A DNA stretch of 64,000 bases. Source: Micromussa lordhowensis. Its lineage: Eukaryota; Cnidaria; Anthozoa; Scleractinia; Lobophylliidae. The DNA lies in the NCBI GenBank assembly GCA_964020085.1, contig OZ026600.1, positions 4,075,661-4,139,660 on the forward strand, given 5' to 3'. A model generated the notes under the pieces. It searched no databases. It saw nothing but the letters and a program-made list of their open reading frames with translations, and had not been told where the DNA came from. The position numbers and the translations under genes were made by a program. Shown piece by piece: positions 1 through 11,421 of the stretch. The number at the start of each line of letters is the position of its first letter. The stretch's first letter is position 1.

Positions 1-640
1 GACCAGAACTTGCACAAATCCCGTACACGGACGGTTCGGTAAAACGTGCCTTCAACTAGGCCTTGGAGAACCACAGGAAGAGGAAAAGTGTAAAATCAAA
101 GAGTGTCCCATAGATGGAGGATTTACAGACTGGGGTGAATTCGGCGAGTGCAGCAAACCTTGTGGAAACGACGGCGCCAAAAAACGAACGAGAACTTGCA
201 CGAATCCCCCGCCGCAATTCGAAGGTAAACCCTGCGAAGGTATGAACGAAGAAACTCAGTCTTGCAACATAAAGCCGTGTCCTATAGACGGGGGCTTCTC
301 CGAGTGGGGGAGTTTTGGAGATTGTGACAAAACCTGCGGATCAGGTGTAAAGAGAAGAACTAGAACATGTACGAATCCACCTCCATCTCACGGAGGTAAT
401 AACTGCGTGGGGAGTGTAGATCAAGTTGAAGAGTGCAACACACAACCTTGCCCGGTTAATGGAGGGTTTACGGCATGGTCTGAGTTTGGAAGTTGTAGTG
501 TCTCTTGTGGTTCCGGGGTACAGGCGAGGAATCGTACTTGCTCGCAGCCAGCCCCGTCCCTTGGAGGTCAAGACTGTGAAGGACCTACAGAGGAGACGAA
601 GGAGTGCAACACAGACCCTTGCCCTGCAGTTGCAACATGA
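1..640 (+). CDS. Four-TSR protein gene, copy 1 (5'-truncated by the window edge)
   Basis: This is the 3' part of an intronless gene whose complete twin lies at 40145-40948. Base 1 is the third base of a codon, so the readable frame starts at base 2 and runs 212 residues to the TGA at 638-640. It covers the end of thrombospondin type 1 repeat (TSR) 1 and all of TSRs 2, 3 and 4. Each repeat opens with GGF(T/S)xWxxFGxC and ends with a CNxxPCP- or CNTDPCP-type motif, and six cysteines per repeat are visible. Residues 56-267 look identical to the downstream copy, and I saw no base difference in the coding part. The start, signal/anchor segment and promoter lie left of the window. Whether this is a true paralogue or a second haplotype placed in the same contig cannot be told from sequence alone. 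Confidence 0.9.
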   Translation, partial: TRTCTNPVHGRFGKTCLQLGLGEPQEEEKCKIKECPIDGGFTDWGEFGECSKPCGNDGAKKRTRTCTNPPPQFEGKPCEGMNEETQSCNIKPCPIDGGFSEWGSFGDCDKTCGSGVKRRTRTCTNPPPSHGGNNCVGSVDQVEECNTQPCPVNGGFTAWSEFGSCSVSCGSGVQARNRTCSQPAPSLGGQDCEGPTEETKECNTDPCPAVAT

Positions 641-1492
641 AAGGGTTTGATCTCGATAAGTAGTGTTTGTAATAGGGGTTTGACATTTCTAATACTTATC
701 TAGATGTGTGAATGACGGCACAGGACAGCAGACTTGGTAGATGGACCCATAACAACCTCACTAGAAGCAAAAACCCCGGCCGCAACAAACAAACAAACGT
801 GGAGATTTTGAAGAAATTGTCTTACTCCATTTGATATGGTGCCTATAAATTCTGCAACTTTCAATTGGAAGTTAAATGGAATGGTCCATTATGGTTCGGT
901 TTGACCAGAATATTTGGGACCAGCTCTGGAGGTGGTCCCATTTGATTCATCCAGCTGGTCGAACAAAATATTTGGCATTCCATTTTGACAGACCAGTTCT
1001 TTGCCCTACTTCTCTTCAGTAGATTTCACTCATCTGGGGGAAATGGGAAAATAAATTAAAAATGGTAAGAGCCATTCTTCCCAGTTATCCTGGTTTGTTT
1101 GGAAAATGTAGTTCCTTTTTTCCTTGGTTAATCCTGACTCTCTCTGGCCGGTTGGACTGGCATAATGCAAAGCATCCTTAGTTACACCTTCTTTTTTGAT
1201 TCAGTGCACTTAACCATATCTCAACACTAGCACACTGGGGTATTACATGTACAATCTTTTGACTGCACTTGCAATCTAACTTCAGTCAAATCTTGGTGCA
1301 ACCGGTTATTTTAAAATAGCTGGTTTATATGGGAAGACAAAATAATGCTACAATTTATTATCCAACTCCGCTTCCTAGAGTACAAATATCGCGCGAAACG
1401 AGTACAAATAACAGATATTTGTACTCGCCTCATTCCTCCCGGCCGCGTGAAGTTCAAAACCTTGGCACGTCAGAATTTTGGGAAAAGAAATC

Positions 1493-1508
<16 letters not shown>
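641..1508 (+). other. Downstream flank / probable 3' UTR of TSR gene copy 1
   Basis: There is no plausible protein-coding gene here. An AATAAA-like signal sits near 1050-1056, about 410 bases after the stop codon, and may be the polyadenylation signal. A short inverted repeat around 1379-1428 carries the arms 'gtacaaatat' and 'atatttgtac'. Confidence 0.4.
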
Positions 1509-1524
<16 letters not shown>

Positions 1525-1648
1525 GTGTGTAGCATCGTTGTATATTTTTACTCATTGTTTGTATTTTGACTCGCCCTACGGGCTCGTCAAAATACTGCAC
1601 AACTCGTAAAAATATACAGCGATACTACACACCAAAACGTCTAATAAG
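1509..1648. repeat. Nested hairpin (foldback/MITE-like), copy in left duplication
   Basis: Arms 1509-1551 and 1606-1648 (43 nt each) are reverse complements with two mismatches. Inside them a second hairpin (about 1561-1595) is closed by 'gactcgccc' and 'gggctcgtc'. This nested layout is typical of short foldback elements in cnidarian genomes. The same structure is at 41817-41956 in the downstream duplicate. Confidence 0.8.
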
Positions 1649-4097
1649 ATATATTTATTTGTTTTATCTGAGATGTATTGCACGTCAGGATAATTGAGTG
1701 TCGAAAAACAATAATGTGAAAACATGATGGTTTGTCGCAGTTATACACACAACTTCAAATATGTGATCTTTCCTATTCATTTGTAATAACTAACACATTA
1801 TTGTGTTAGTATATTGTCTCGGACAAGATATTAAATGCGGGATGGACACGGAAGACAAAATGATATTATCCTTGATGGTCAGTTAAGTCAAAATGGCAAC
1901 TAACTTGTTAAATATTGCATCATGAATTAAAAATTGATTCACCTGCATGTCATTTAGATCAAGATGTACTGTATGATATGTTAAAATATGGCCATTATGG
2001 GTCACCTAAATTTGGTCACATTTAAAGGGGCATGTGTGTTAAGGGGTTCTCAAAAAACGTAGTTGAATTAGTGTTAAACTTTGAAAATGATTATTTCTCT
2101 AATTAACCCAGAGTGGTTTTGATTCCTTGATTCAAATTTTGATTTTTAAAAAGTGTGATCTAGTTATAAGTTATTCAACTGGAACATTTGTGTCCGATAT
2201 TGGTCTTGTTAAGAATTCTCAACAGATTTCAGTACATGTTAAAAATGTTTTTCTGGCAAACATTGGCATGCATTAAATGTGTCAAGAGGCTTCTATTGTT
2301 ACACGACCTTGATTTTAACGAAACCATTCTGTCTAGTTGAGCTAAAGGTTTTTAGAATTTTGCATTATTTAGTGGAACATTTCAGATTTGATATTTGGGC
2401 AAAAGAGTTATTTTTTCAGCAGAATGCTTCAGCTCCTTGTATTTTGTCTGTAAATAAGAAATTGAATGTCTGAGCTTTGCTCTGGCCAAGGCAAAGGAGC
2501 TGTATATATACCGTAAACACCAGCTTATAAGCCGCACCTTTTTGCTCAAAATTTTGGTATCAAATTGGGGATGCGGCTTATCTGCGAGAACATGTAGACA
2601 CCATGCTGTAAATTTGCATCAATTAACAAGTTTAAGTATTCTCTTTTAAATGTTAGTGAGTTAATATGCAGGTTGACACGTGCAAGAAACTTTAAGAAAC
2701 AATGCATTTACATGTAAGGCATATATCGTCTGATTTTAGCCGACTTGGCCTACAGCCTTGTCGGCTAAGTATCACCTGATATTCTGCGTGATTTTGCAGG
2801 ATGATTGTTAAATATTTGTCATATGTATTTAATGACTGCTAGCCTAGTTGCTGATGATTCAGGGCTGTTTTATTTAAGTGTAGCCTAAGTTAGTTAGATC
2901 TGGTTTATGGCAATGTTGAAGTTTGGCCATGAGGTTTTACTTGTACTGTTGCAACCCTGGGTTACAAGATCTATAGATCTTGTTTAATTAGAATAGAGAG
3001 GTTTTCAATTGAGCATCGTAAAACTAAAACCAAATTAATCACTTGAGCCAATCACAAAGGATATAGACAATACAATACAGTTTGTAAAAAGCTATTTATT
3101 AAAGGCATTGTTTTGTAATATACTTTTGTAAAATGCCTCTTGTGTCAACATATTGTGTAGTTACCCTGCAGGTAAAAATTGTGCCCTGAATGTCATTGTT
3201 AGAAGTGACTGAATGTTGATAGGTTCAATTCCTATGTACTGAACTATTTGGTTGCTCCTCTGTTGTTTACTTGAACTTCTTGACCATTTCCCTCCATTAA
3301 TTTTGGCACACCCATATATACCCGTCTCGGCCGCTATAAAAACTGTAACTGTGTAGCGCTATTAAAACTGTAACCCTTACAACGATTTTGGCTAGCAAAA
3401 ATTAACTGCCTTTCGTTGCAAATTTCTACCGCGCACAGTCCAACAACAAATAAAACTTTTCTAGGGATCTTAAAAGCAAAGACTACGACGGCGGCGAGAA
3501 CAGCGCCTAGTTACAAATGAATTTGTATTTTCGTTCGAAAACTCGCTATAATTGAATAAATTTCACACTGTATGTATTTATGTTCATGCAAATATAGCCT
3601 GGAGTACAGCCGCCTCTCATCGTCCACCGCCGAGGGTCGTTGCGCGAGAGAGGCGGTTATATTCGCAGGTTTATAATGCAAATAAAGCTAGTTGCTGTTG
3701 TTGTTATGCGTATATCTAGCAAAACTGTAAGGACTGACGTGTTACATTGTTGCCGGTTTGAAGTGAACGGGAAAGAAATGTACATTGATTTTAAACATAC
3801 ATTGGTGCTATTGTTCTACTAGTTGGATTTTTTGTTCAGCGACGTTCTCTTTGCGTCGTCGTCGTGGTTTGCTTAAAATCAAGCAAAGACATTTTTGAGA
3901 CAGTGACCGGAAGGAGAACAGATCTGCTTTTGGTGTGCTCTGAACTCAACCAATCATTTGGAAAGCCCTCGTTTTAGTATTTTAAACTCCACAACACTTA
4001 CAAATATCTGTAGCAGGCGTCAGGGAAAAGAAATGTCAACTTCCGGCTGCCTTCCGCGTCTCAAAAACGTCTCTGCTTATTGGTTGACAGAGGGAGG
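1649..4097. other. Gene-free stretch with small repeats
   Basis: No coding region is supported; the short open frames have no recognisable content. At 2510-2600 there is a recurrent-looking segment with 'cttataagccgcac' and 'gcggcttat' facing each other. At about 2738-2770 a small hairpin has the arms 'tagccgac' and 'gtcggcta'. The duplicated block ends at 3245 and unique AT-rich DNA follows. Confidence 0.5.
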
Positions 4098-6241
4098 TTA
4101 AACAATATGATGTTCATTCAAATGTTTGATCTTTGCTGCTACTTGCGCCGTCGACTTTGCAGCCATTGCCAATGACATAGCCTTAACGCTTTCAGATTGC
4201 GCAACGTAATTGTACAAAACTTTCAAATTGGTTGAATTTGTGGCAATCGTGTTAATCACAAGTACATCTCGGCATACGATCAAACAAAGAGTTTCTAAAA
4301 CTCTCCAAGGCCCCAAATCAACAGGCGCTTTTTCCGATTCCATAAACTCTTGCCCTCGTTTTCTTTAATATGAAGAAACGAGTTCTCGCTTGCGCTTTCT
4401 TGGTGGCTTTGGTGTACCTGAGTTGACACGTGCACGAACAATGTTGCCACAGTTGAAGCACGAACACAACTCAGTGCAACCAATACCTCCTGCAACACAT
4501 GGACACTTTGACTTCCGTTTTCCATCTTTGCACGACACCTCACTAGGTTCACGATCCCTTTCGGGTTGGCGTGTGCTGCCACATCTACACCCTCTACCAA
4601 CGACTGATCCTTTGCCTCTATTTTGCTGGCCACCGTTGTTGTTGTTATCATTTTTACAATTATGGCATCGACATCTGCGAGTACAAGGTCGATTGTTTTC
4701 GAATCAAGGACACCTGGAGGCCACGCACGAAATTTTGTTGGCGTTTTTGGTATTCTTTCCACATGTACATGTCGCACAATTAATGACTCCTTGACTCCTT
4801 AATTCATCATTGATTGAAATTTCTACAAATAAAAAAACCCTGTTATTTCAGAAAACTGCAGAGTAACGATTTACATTTAGTCTAGGGTTCTTAGTGAGAA
4901 ATCAGATTGAAGATATTCTTAATATGTTCTTAAACTTTGTTTCAGAAATGCTACACATAACGTGTTACTACAGGCTTAACTAGCACACTTTATTATCAAT
5001 AAATAACTAAGTAAGTAAACACATCAGGAAATCAATAAATAAAATGAAAATATGTCAGGTAGTAAAATAGTTAACAATAATATATTATCTTATTATCTTA
5101 TATCTTACCATATAAGAACATGTTTTATTTATCAGACTGAACTGGTTCTTATATGGTGCTTTATGGGACAAATTTCAGCCTGATGCTCTTAATCAATTTG
5201 TGCTTATATGCGAATGTTTACTTATGTCAAACATAACAATACTTTTTCCTTTGGAATGCAAGTGTGACTCAGGTCATCGTCATGCCAGCTCTAGTGATAA
5301 ATAAAGGAATGTTTTAACTTACCTTTCGTAGCATCATAGTGCCCAGGCCCGGAGTGATCAAATGCAATATACATGGGTGTGTCAGTTGAGAAGATGTCAG
5401 GTAGAAATGGGATGGTTGGCGGGGTTGGAAGAGCTGTAACAACAATAATTGGGATCCGCAAGAGTTTGGCGGTAGCACTTGCACAAAGGTCACCCACTTC
5501 ACTGGCAAAAAAACCACTTTCCTTGAATTTTGCAACCGTTTCTAAGTTGTTGGAACCAGCTGTCAGCCAGTTTTCATAATCACTAATATTTTCAGTTACC
5601 TCGTTAACAAAAAGCTGTCGAAGTTTTGCAGTGTTTTCTTCCTCCCACTTTCCGATCCCAAGTGATCTAAAATGTTCTTCTGTTAGTCTATTGTCCCCTT
5701 TTCAATATGTGGGTATTTGTCTGGCCACTGATCTAAAAAAGCAGTTACCATCCCTTAAGACTTTATCCAATTCCAGGTTAAAACCAGATAGATTCCTATG
5801 CAAATTTTCTGCATGTTGAGACGTCAAATCCATGCCCATGGTATTGAGTCTAGTTTCATCCTCGATAAAACTAGATGTTTTCACGGTTGTGGACCACAGC
5901 AAGGCAATCATATCTATTGTCTTTGTTCTACATTGTGTAGTAAAGGTGGTCAAAAAGTCATGAAGGTGAAGGACTCGTTGTATCATGTATGCCAAGAGGT
6001 GATCAGTCTTTAGTTCGTCCACATTTCTTGCCGATTCTAAAGATGAGCAAGGCCATGAAATAGAACTCTCATCAATATTGCTTACTGATAACACAGGGTT
6101 TGACGTTTGCTGTGTGTAGCTGTGTAGGAGACTCATTATCCTGATCGCAGGTACACACGCTCTGAACTGGCGGGACAGGTGCCACTCTTTTGCTCTGCAA
6201 ATGACTTCCCTTTCTTTTACAGTTCCATGCATATAACACAC
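4098..6241 (-). pseudogene. OTU-protease + CXC (tesmin/TSO1-like) gene, disabled by in-frame stops
   Basis: Read on the - strand, exon A (about 6241-5323) encodes an OTU cysteine-protease domain. It has the catalytic-Cys block RDGNCFFRSV and, about 125 residues on, the His block AFDHSGPGHYD. A GT-AG intron (5322-4823) joins in phase (K|E) to exon B (4822-4098), which has cysteine-rich CXC-like motifs: CATCTCGK, CRCHNCKN, then KCPCVAGGIGCTELCSCFNCGN-like spacing (split here as KCPCVAGG and CSCFNCGN), followed by a basic stretch. The frame is open throughout except for three stops: TGA at 5702-5704, TGA at 4704-4706 and TAA at 4365-4367. A further 81 in-frame residues follow the last stop, down to 4098. 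The 5' limit is uncertain, because another frame is also open just upstream of 6241. OTU domains normally remove ubiquitin. The pairing with a CXC domain resembles multicopy cnidarian proteins, perhaps mobile-element derived (inference). Confidence 0.7.
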
Positions 6242-7175
6242 ATGTCATCACTGCTATTGCTAGTTCTGGACCAATTTTGGAGACACCACATTTGGCCGAG
6301 AAGCGAAATTAAGGGCAAATGTGACGTTTTGAAGACAATCTCTTGGCCAAGGACATTATCGGCCAACATACCAGAGAGCCAGAATGGGGTATACTTATTT
6401 TATAAGCCTCCCGTTAATTTTCATATCGCACAAAAGCAAATGTTGATCTGAAGACGAATGGGCGCGATTGCTGAGAGCGATTTAATTTTATCGGCTAAAC
6501 TCTATTTCCAATGAGATTAGACCAAAAACTTGACGGAAATGAAATGAACTCTAGCTTTCTGGTTCGCATTTCGTTCATTTGTAATTTCCGAAACACCAGT
6601 TGAGATAATCTTTGTTATGTCACTATCGCTAGACTTTACAAAACAAGGTAATCTTTCCTCGATCTAAAATAATAACGATAAAAATTGAAATTATGCTGCT
6701 GCCTTTTTTCCGGAAACTTTGTGTTTTACTGAAAAGCAGCAGAGGAGGATAACAATTAACGACACAAACAGGGGTTATTGCGGGAAACTGACGGTCCATC
6801 ACGTGACGTAAACTAACCAATGAAATCGCGGGAAAATTAATGGGAGGGTTATAATAGACGACATTTCCTCAGCTATGAGACTTGCGCGCAGGGAATCACG
6901 GTAGTTGTATACACCGGGCGCACGACATCTTCGAGATTTGGCAGGCGTACTCTCATTCTCGAAGGGGGGAAACAGGCGTCCATTCAACTACGAAGCTGAA
7001 GGAACAATCCGCCAATCTCAAGTCGCAAATGTGGAAAAGCGTCAAGGATCCTATGTGCTTGCGTCAACATTTTAATACAGTATTTCATTTCACACTGGAT
7101 AATTAAACTACAAAGGTCTTTTAGAAAATCTTTTCAATTCGTTAAATAAAACAAAACACCTCTTGATTTATCAAC
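6242..7175. other. No gene seen
   Basis: I find no supported coding region. Short overlapping frames on both strands lack recognisable motifs. It may contain the lost 5' part of the OTU/CXC pseudogene, but no splice-consistent exon could be assigned. Confidence 0.4.
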
Positions 7176-7354
7176 CAATAGACCACAAGTTTCTATGGGT
7201 TATAGGCTGATAAACCACGCGGGATGTTGGTAGAACACGAAAATAATTTGTAAATCACGAGCCGCAGGCGAGTGGTTTACGAATTCTTCGAGTGTTCCAC
7301 CAACATCCCAAGTGGTTTATCAGCCTAAAACCCATAGAAACTTGTGCTCTATTG
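7176..7354. mobile_element. Short inverted-repeat element (MITE-like)
   Basis: The left arm begins 'caatagaccacaagtttc' at 7176 and the right arm ends 'gtgctctattg' at 7354. The arms match as reverse complements for roughly 65 nt with a few mismatches ('gggatgttgg' against 'ccaacatccc', 'ggctgataaacca' against 'tggtttatcagcc'). The centre is about 50 bases long. There is no coding capacity, so it is a non-autonomous foldback element. Confidence 0.75.
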
Positions 7355-7610
7355 CTTTTATATAATAATTAAGAAGACCCGCGATTTTCCCGTGGGTTTA
7401 CCGGCACAATAACCCATAGCTGATTGACCAATCAGAGCACGCGCATTGATTTGGTTATTATATAATCCTCATTAATTTTTCGTACAGCAGCATTGTTTTA
7501 ATGGGTTCGATTGTAAAATAGGCGACATACAAACGTACAAACCATACTTCAAATGTGCGCCTATCGGCAGGAGTAATGATCCTGGGGAATTGAATATAGT
7601 CATCGTTATT
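7355..7610. other. Intergenic, nothing recognised
   Basis: AT-rich sequence between the foldback element and the minisatellite, with no feature I can support. Confidence 0.4.
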
Positions 7611-10367
7611 AGCCCAAGTAAGACAAAAACCTCAAGTAAGCAAAGCCCCTCAAGTAAGCAAAGCCCCTCACGTAAGCAAAGCACCTCAAGTAAGCAAAGC
7701 ACCTCAAGTAAGCAAAGCACCTCAAGTAAGGCAAGCATCTCAAGTAAGTTAAGTACCTAAAGTACACAAAGACCCTTAAGTAACCAAAGCATCTCAAGTA
7801 AACAAAGCAACTCAAGTGAGCAAAGCACCTTAGTAAGCAAAGCACCTCAAGTAAGCAAAGCACCTCAAGTAAGCAAAGCGCCTCAAGTGATCAAGCACCT
7901 CAAGTAAGCAAAGCACCTCAAGTAAGTCAAGCACATCAAGTATGCAAAGCACTCCAAGTAAGCACAAGCACCTCAAGTGACCAAAAGAACCTCAAGTAAG
8001 TCAAGCACCTCAAGTAAGCAAAGCACCTCAAGTAAGTCAAGCACATCAAGTATGCAAAGCACCCCAAGTAAGCAAACCACCTCAAGTGACCAAAAGAACC
8101 TCAAGTAAGTCAAGCACCTCAAGTAAGCAAAGCGCCTCAAGTAAGTCAAGCACCTCAAGTAAGCAAAGCACCTCAAGTAAGGCAAGCACCTCAAGTAAGC
8201 AAAGCACCTCAAGTAAGGAAAGCACCTCAAGTAAGCAAAGCGCCTCAAGTAAGGAAAGCACCTCAAGTAAGCAAAGCACCTCAAGTAAGGAAAGCACCTC
8301 AAGTAAGCAAAGCACCTCAAGTAAGGAAAGCACCTCAAGTAAGCAAAGCACCTCAAGTAAGTCAAGCACCTCAAGTAAGCAAAGCACCTCAAGTAAGCAA
8401 AGCACCTCAAGTAAGCAAAGCATCTCAAGTAAGCAAAGCACCTCAAGTAAGCAAAGCACCTCAAGTAAGCAAAGCGCCTCAAGTAAGCAAAGCACCTCAA
8501 GTAAGGAAAGCACCTGAAGTAAGCAAAGCACCTGAAGTAAGCAAAGCACCTAGAGTAAGTCAAGTACCTCAAGCAAGGAAAGCACCTCAAGTAAGCAAAG
8601 CACCTCAAGTAAGCAAAGCGCCTCAAGTAAGTCAAGCACCTCAAGTAAGCAAAGCGCCTCAAGTAAGCAAAGCACCTCAAGTAAGCAAAGCACCTCAAGT
8701 AAGCAAAGCACGTCAAGTAAGCAAAGCGCCTCAAGTAAGTCAAGTAACTCAAGTAAGCAAAGCATCTCAAGTAAGCAAAGCACCTCAAGTAAGCAAAGCA
8801 CCTCAAGTAAGCAAAGCACCTCAAGTAAGCAAAGCACCTCAAGTAAGCAAAGCGCCTCAAGTAAGTCAAGTAACTCAAGTAAGCAAAGCATCTTAAGTAA
8901 GCAAAGCACCTCAAGTAAGCAACGCACCTCAAGTAAGCAAAGCACCTCAAGTAGGTCAAGAACCTCATATAACGAAAGCACCTAAAGTAAGCAAAGCGCC
9001 TCAAGTAAGTCAAGGACCTCAAGTAACCAAAGCACCTCAAGTAAGCAAAGCGCCTCAAGTAAGTCAACTACCTCAAGTAAGGAAAGCACCTCTAGTAAGG
9101 AAAGCACCTCAAGTAAGGCAAGCACCTCAAGTAAGCAAAGCACCTCAAGTAAGCAAAGCACTTCAAGTAAGCAAAGCACCTCAAGTAAGCAAAGTACCTT
9201 AAGTGAGCAAAGTACCTCAAGTAAGCAAAGCGCCTCAAGTAAGCAAAGCACCTCAAGTAAGGCAAGCACCTCGAGTAAGTCAAGCACCTCAAGTAAGCAA
9301 AGCACCTCAAGTAAGCAAAGCACCTCAAGTAAGTAAAGCACCTCAAGTAAGCAAAGCACCTCAAGTAAGCAAAGTACCTCAAGTAAGCAAAGTACCTCAA
9401 GTAAGGAAAGCGCCTCAAGTAAGGCAAGCACCTCAAGTAAGCAAAGCACCTCAAGTAAGCAAAGTACCTCAAGTAAGCAAAGTACCTCAAGTAAGCAAAG
9501 CACCTCAAGTAAGCAAAGCACCTCAAGTAAAAAAAGCACCTCAAGTAAGTGAAGTACCTCAAGTAAGCAAAGCACCTCAAGTAAGGCAAGCACCTCAAGT
9601 AAGCAAAGCACCTCAAGTAAGCAAAGTACCTCAAGTAAGCAAAGCACCTCAACTAAGGCAAGCACCTCAAGTAAGCAAAGCACCTCAAGTAAGTGAAGTA
9701 CCTCAAGTAAGGAAAGCACCTCAAGTAAGCAAAGCACCTCAAGTAAGCAAAGCACCTCAAGTAAGCAAAGCGCCTCAAGTAAGGCAAGCACCTCAAGTAA
9801 GCAAAGCACCTCAAGTAAGCAAAGCACCTCAAGTAAGCAAAGTACCTCAAGTAAGCAAAGCACCTCAAGTAAGCAAAGTACCTCAAGTAAGCAAAGTACC
9901 TCAAGTAAGGCAAGCGCCTCAAGTAAGCAAAGCACCTCAAGTAAGGCAAGCACCTCAAGTAAGCAAAGCGCCTCAATTAAGCAAAGCGCCTCAAGTAAGG
10001 CAAGCACCTCAAGTAAGCAAAGCACCTCAAGTAAGCAAAGCACCTCAAGTAAGCAAAGCGCCTCAAGTAAGCAAAGCGCCTCAAGTAAGCAAAACACCTC
10101 AAGTAAGCAAAGCACCTCAAGTAAGCAAAGTACCTCAAGTTAGTCAAGTACCTCGAGCAAGGAAAGCACCTCAAGTAAGCAAAGTACCTCAAGTAAGCAA
10201 AGCACCTCAAGTAAGCAAAGCGCCTCAAGTAAGCAAAGCACCTCAAGTAAGGCAAGCACCTCAAGTAAGCAAAGCACCTCAAGTAAGCAAAGCACCTAAA
10301 GTAAGCAAAGCGCCTCAAGTAAGTCAAGCACCTCAAGTAACCAAAAGAAGCTTAAGTACCTTAGTAA
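7611..10367. repeat. 18-bp minisatellite, about 150 units
   Basis: The consensus unit is agcacctcaagtaagcaa. Recurrent variants have gcaagc, gtcaag, ggaaag, agcgcc or agtacc in place of the standard steps. Since 18 is divisible by three, every frame keeps its phase and long frames open on both strands: SSKQST or KAPQVS units on +, LLEVLC or YLRCFA units on -. These are periodicity by-products: no splice-consistent flanking exon, promoter or recognisable domain is attached. The edges (7611-7990 and 10300-10367) carry more substitutions and off-register units than the core. A larger local period (about 110 bp) appears at 7923-8100, and a duplicated multi-unit block at 8720-8900. Confidence 0.95.
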
Positions 10368-10742
10368 CCAAATCTCCAGATATAAAACAGGTCATTTTAG
10401 GGTACTTAACCATGGTTAAAAGAATAAAGAGGTCTAAAAACGTGCCTATTTCAACCACTTCATAATATCAGTTTATATCAATCAATTGGGACTCCATACT
10501 TTTCACTTCGTGTTATTTATTGCTTTTATCAAAAGATCTCAACTTTTGTTCGTTTGTTTAGCTTTATTTAGACAAAACGGCGTCATTTTCAGCGTGGTTA
10601 AAATGACTCGTAAAACTGGCACCCCACGACCATGTCTGTAAATAAAAGCATTCATTCTCGAATGACACTTTGTAATTTCTTCTCTGTCTCAAATCGCAAA
10701 ATCAAAATCTGTTTGCGGGTTGATAGAAAAATATATTATTAA
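10368..10742. other. Spacer between minisatellite and TTAA element
   Basis: No coding region seen. The last four bases (10739-10742, TTAA) are the presumed left target-site copy of the inverted-arm element that follows. Confidence 0.5.
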
Positions 10743-11421
10743 GGGCTGCCTTTGTTACACGGAGAAGTGCAAGTATTAAGAGCAGAAGAGTTTTTATTTC
10801 TTCGTGGGCTGAATATTACTTTTCCTTTGCAGACTTAAAATTGCCGCTAAAATAAATACACATGCAAGATCCCCGTCATATTAATACAGGGTAAGAAAGG
10901 GCTTCAGAACTGCATTTCGCTAAAAATATCGCCAGTTGATTTTTTCTTGCGCCGTATTCTCACTAATCTAACAAGAAATTCGCTCACAGAAAGAGCACTT
11001 TTTGTTTGGTATCCAGCGAGACTAAGTGATTTATATATTATCTTAAAATATAAAGCAATTGGTAGAAGGCGGAAGAGTTCCTTCCGACACATAAAACTTA
11101 ATGAGCCGCCCTAACTGTTTCAGTTGAAAAGGCCAGCAACACCACAAGTCGATGTCGCCAAATAACCTTGTGCTGCACAAAGAAAACAAAAACATTCCCT
11201 TGCTTCCGAGTCTTCAGACACGAAACACATCTTGCCGACATCTTCACTTTCACTTACAAATGGCAAGGACTGAGTTTGTTTAAATGGCCGTGGTTAACGA
11301 AGATCTACGGGATTTTTTATAGTCAAACACCCGTGGTTAATGGATGCTTATTTTACAGCGTTTTCGACCACGCAAGTCACAATGGAACTGGAGGTGGCTT
11401 AGAATGTATTTACACACCTAT
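10743..11421 (-). mobile_element. Left inverted arm of TTAA-flanked element
   Basis: This segment starts with GGGCTGCCTTTGTTACACGG directly after a TTAA. It reads as the reverse complement of the right part (about 683 bp) of each satellite unit downstream (first instance about 12517-13199). Homology fades near 11421. It is inverted relative to all 13 tandem units, so it makes a long terminal inverted repeat with them. A translated block shared with the units (GIFYSQTPVVNGCLFYSVF) is visible on the + strand but is interrupted relative to the units. A TTAA target with long TIRs is compatible with piggyBac- or Kolobok-type DNA transposons (family knowledge); no transposase is present. Confidence 0.8.

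Larger units (their letters stand above)
1..3245. repeat. Segmental duplication, left copy (partner 40309-43561)
   Basis: Base n here corresponds to base n+40308 downstream, until small indels shift the register after about 2045. Homology begins before the window and stops abruptly after 'tgtactgaact' at 3245 (43561 in the partner). I counted roughly 20 substitutions and a few short indels over 3.25 kb, mostly in the right half: for example an extra A near 2047 and an extra 8 bases near 43515 in the partner. Both copies are in direct orientation, about 40 kb apart. Confidence 0.95.

Noticed and set aside
4390..4794. 134-codon + strand frame opposite the CXC exon
   Set aside because: Antisense shadow of the CXC cysteine-rich coding sequence, which has the recognisable motifs and spliced frame.
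9203..10465. 420-codon + strand open frame (KAPQVS repeats) and 364-377-codon - strand frames (YLRCFA / LLEVLC repeats)
   Set aside because: Produced by an 18-bp period in all frames of the minisatellite; no splice partners, domain or sensible start.
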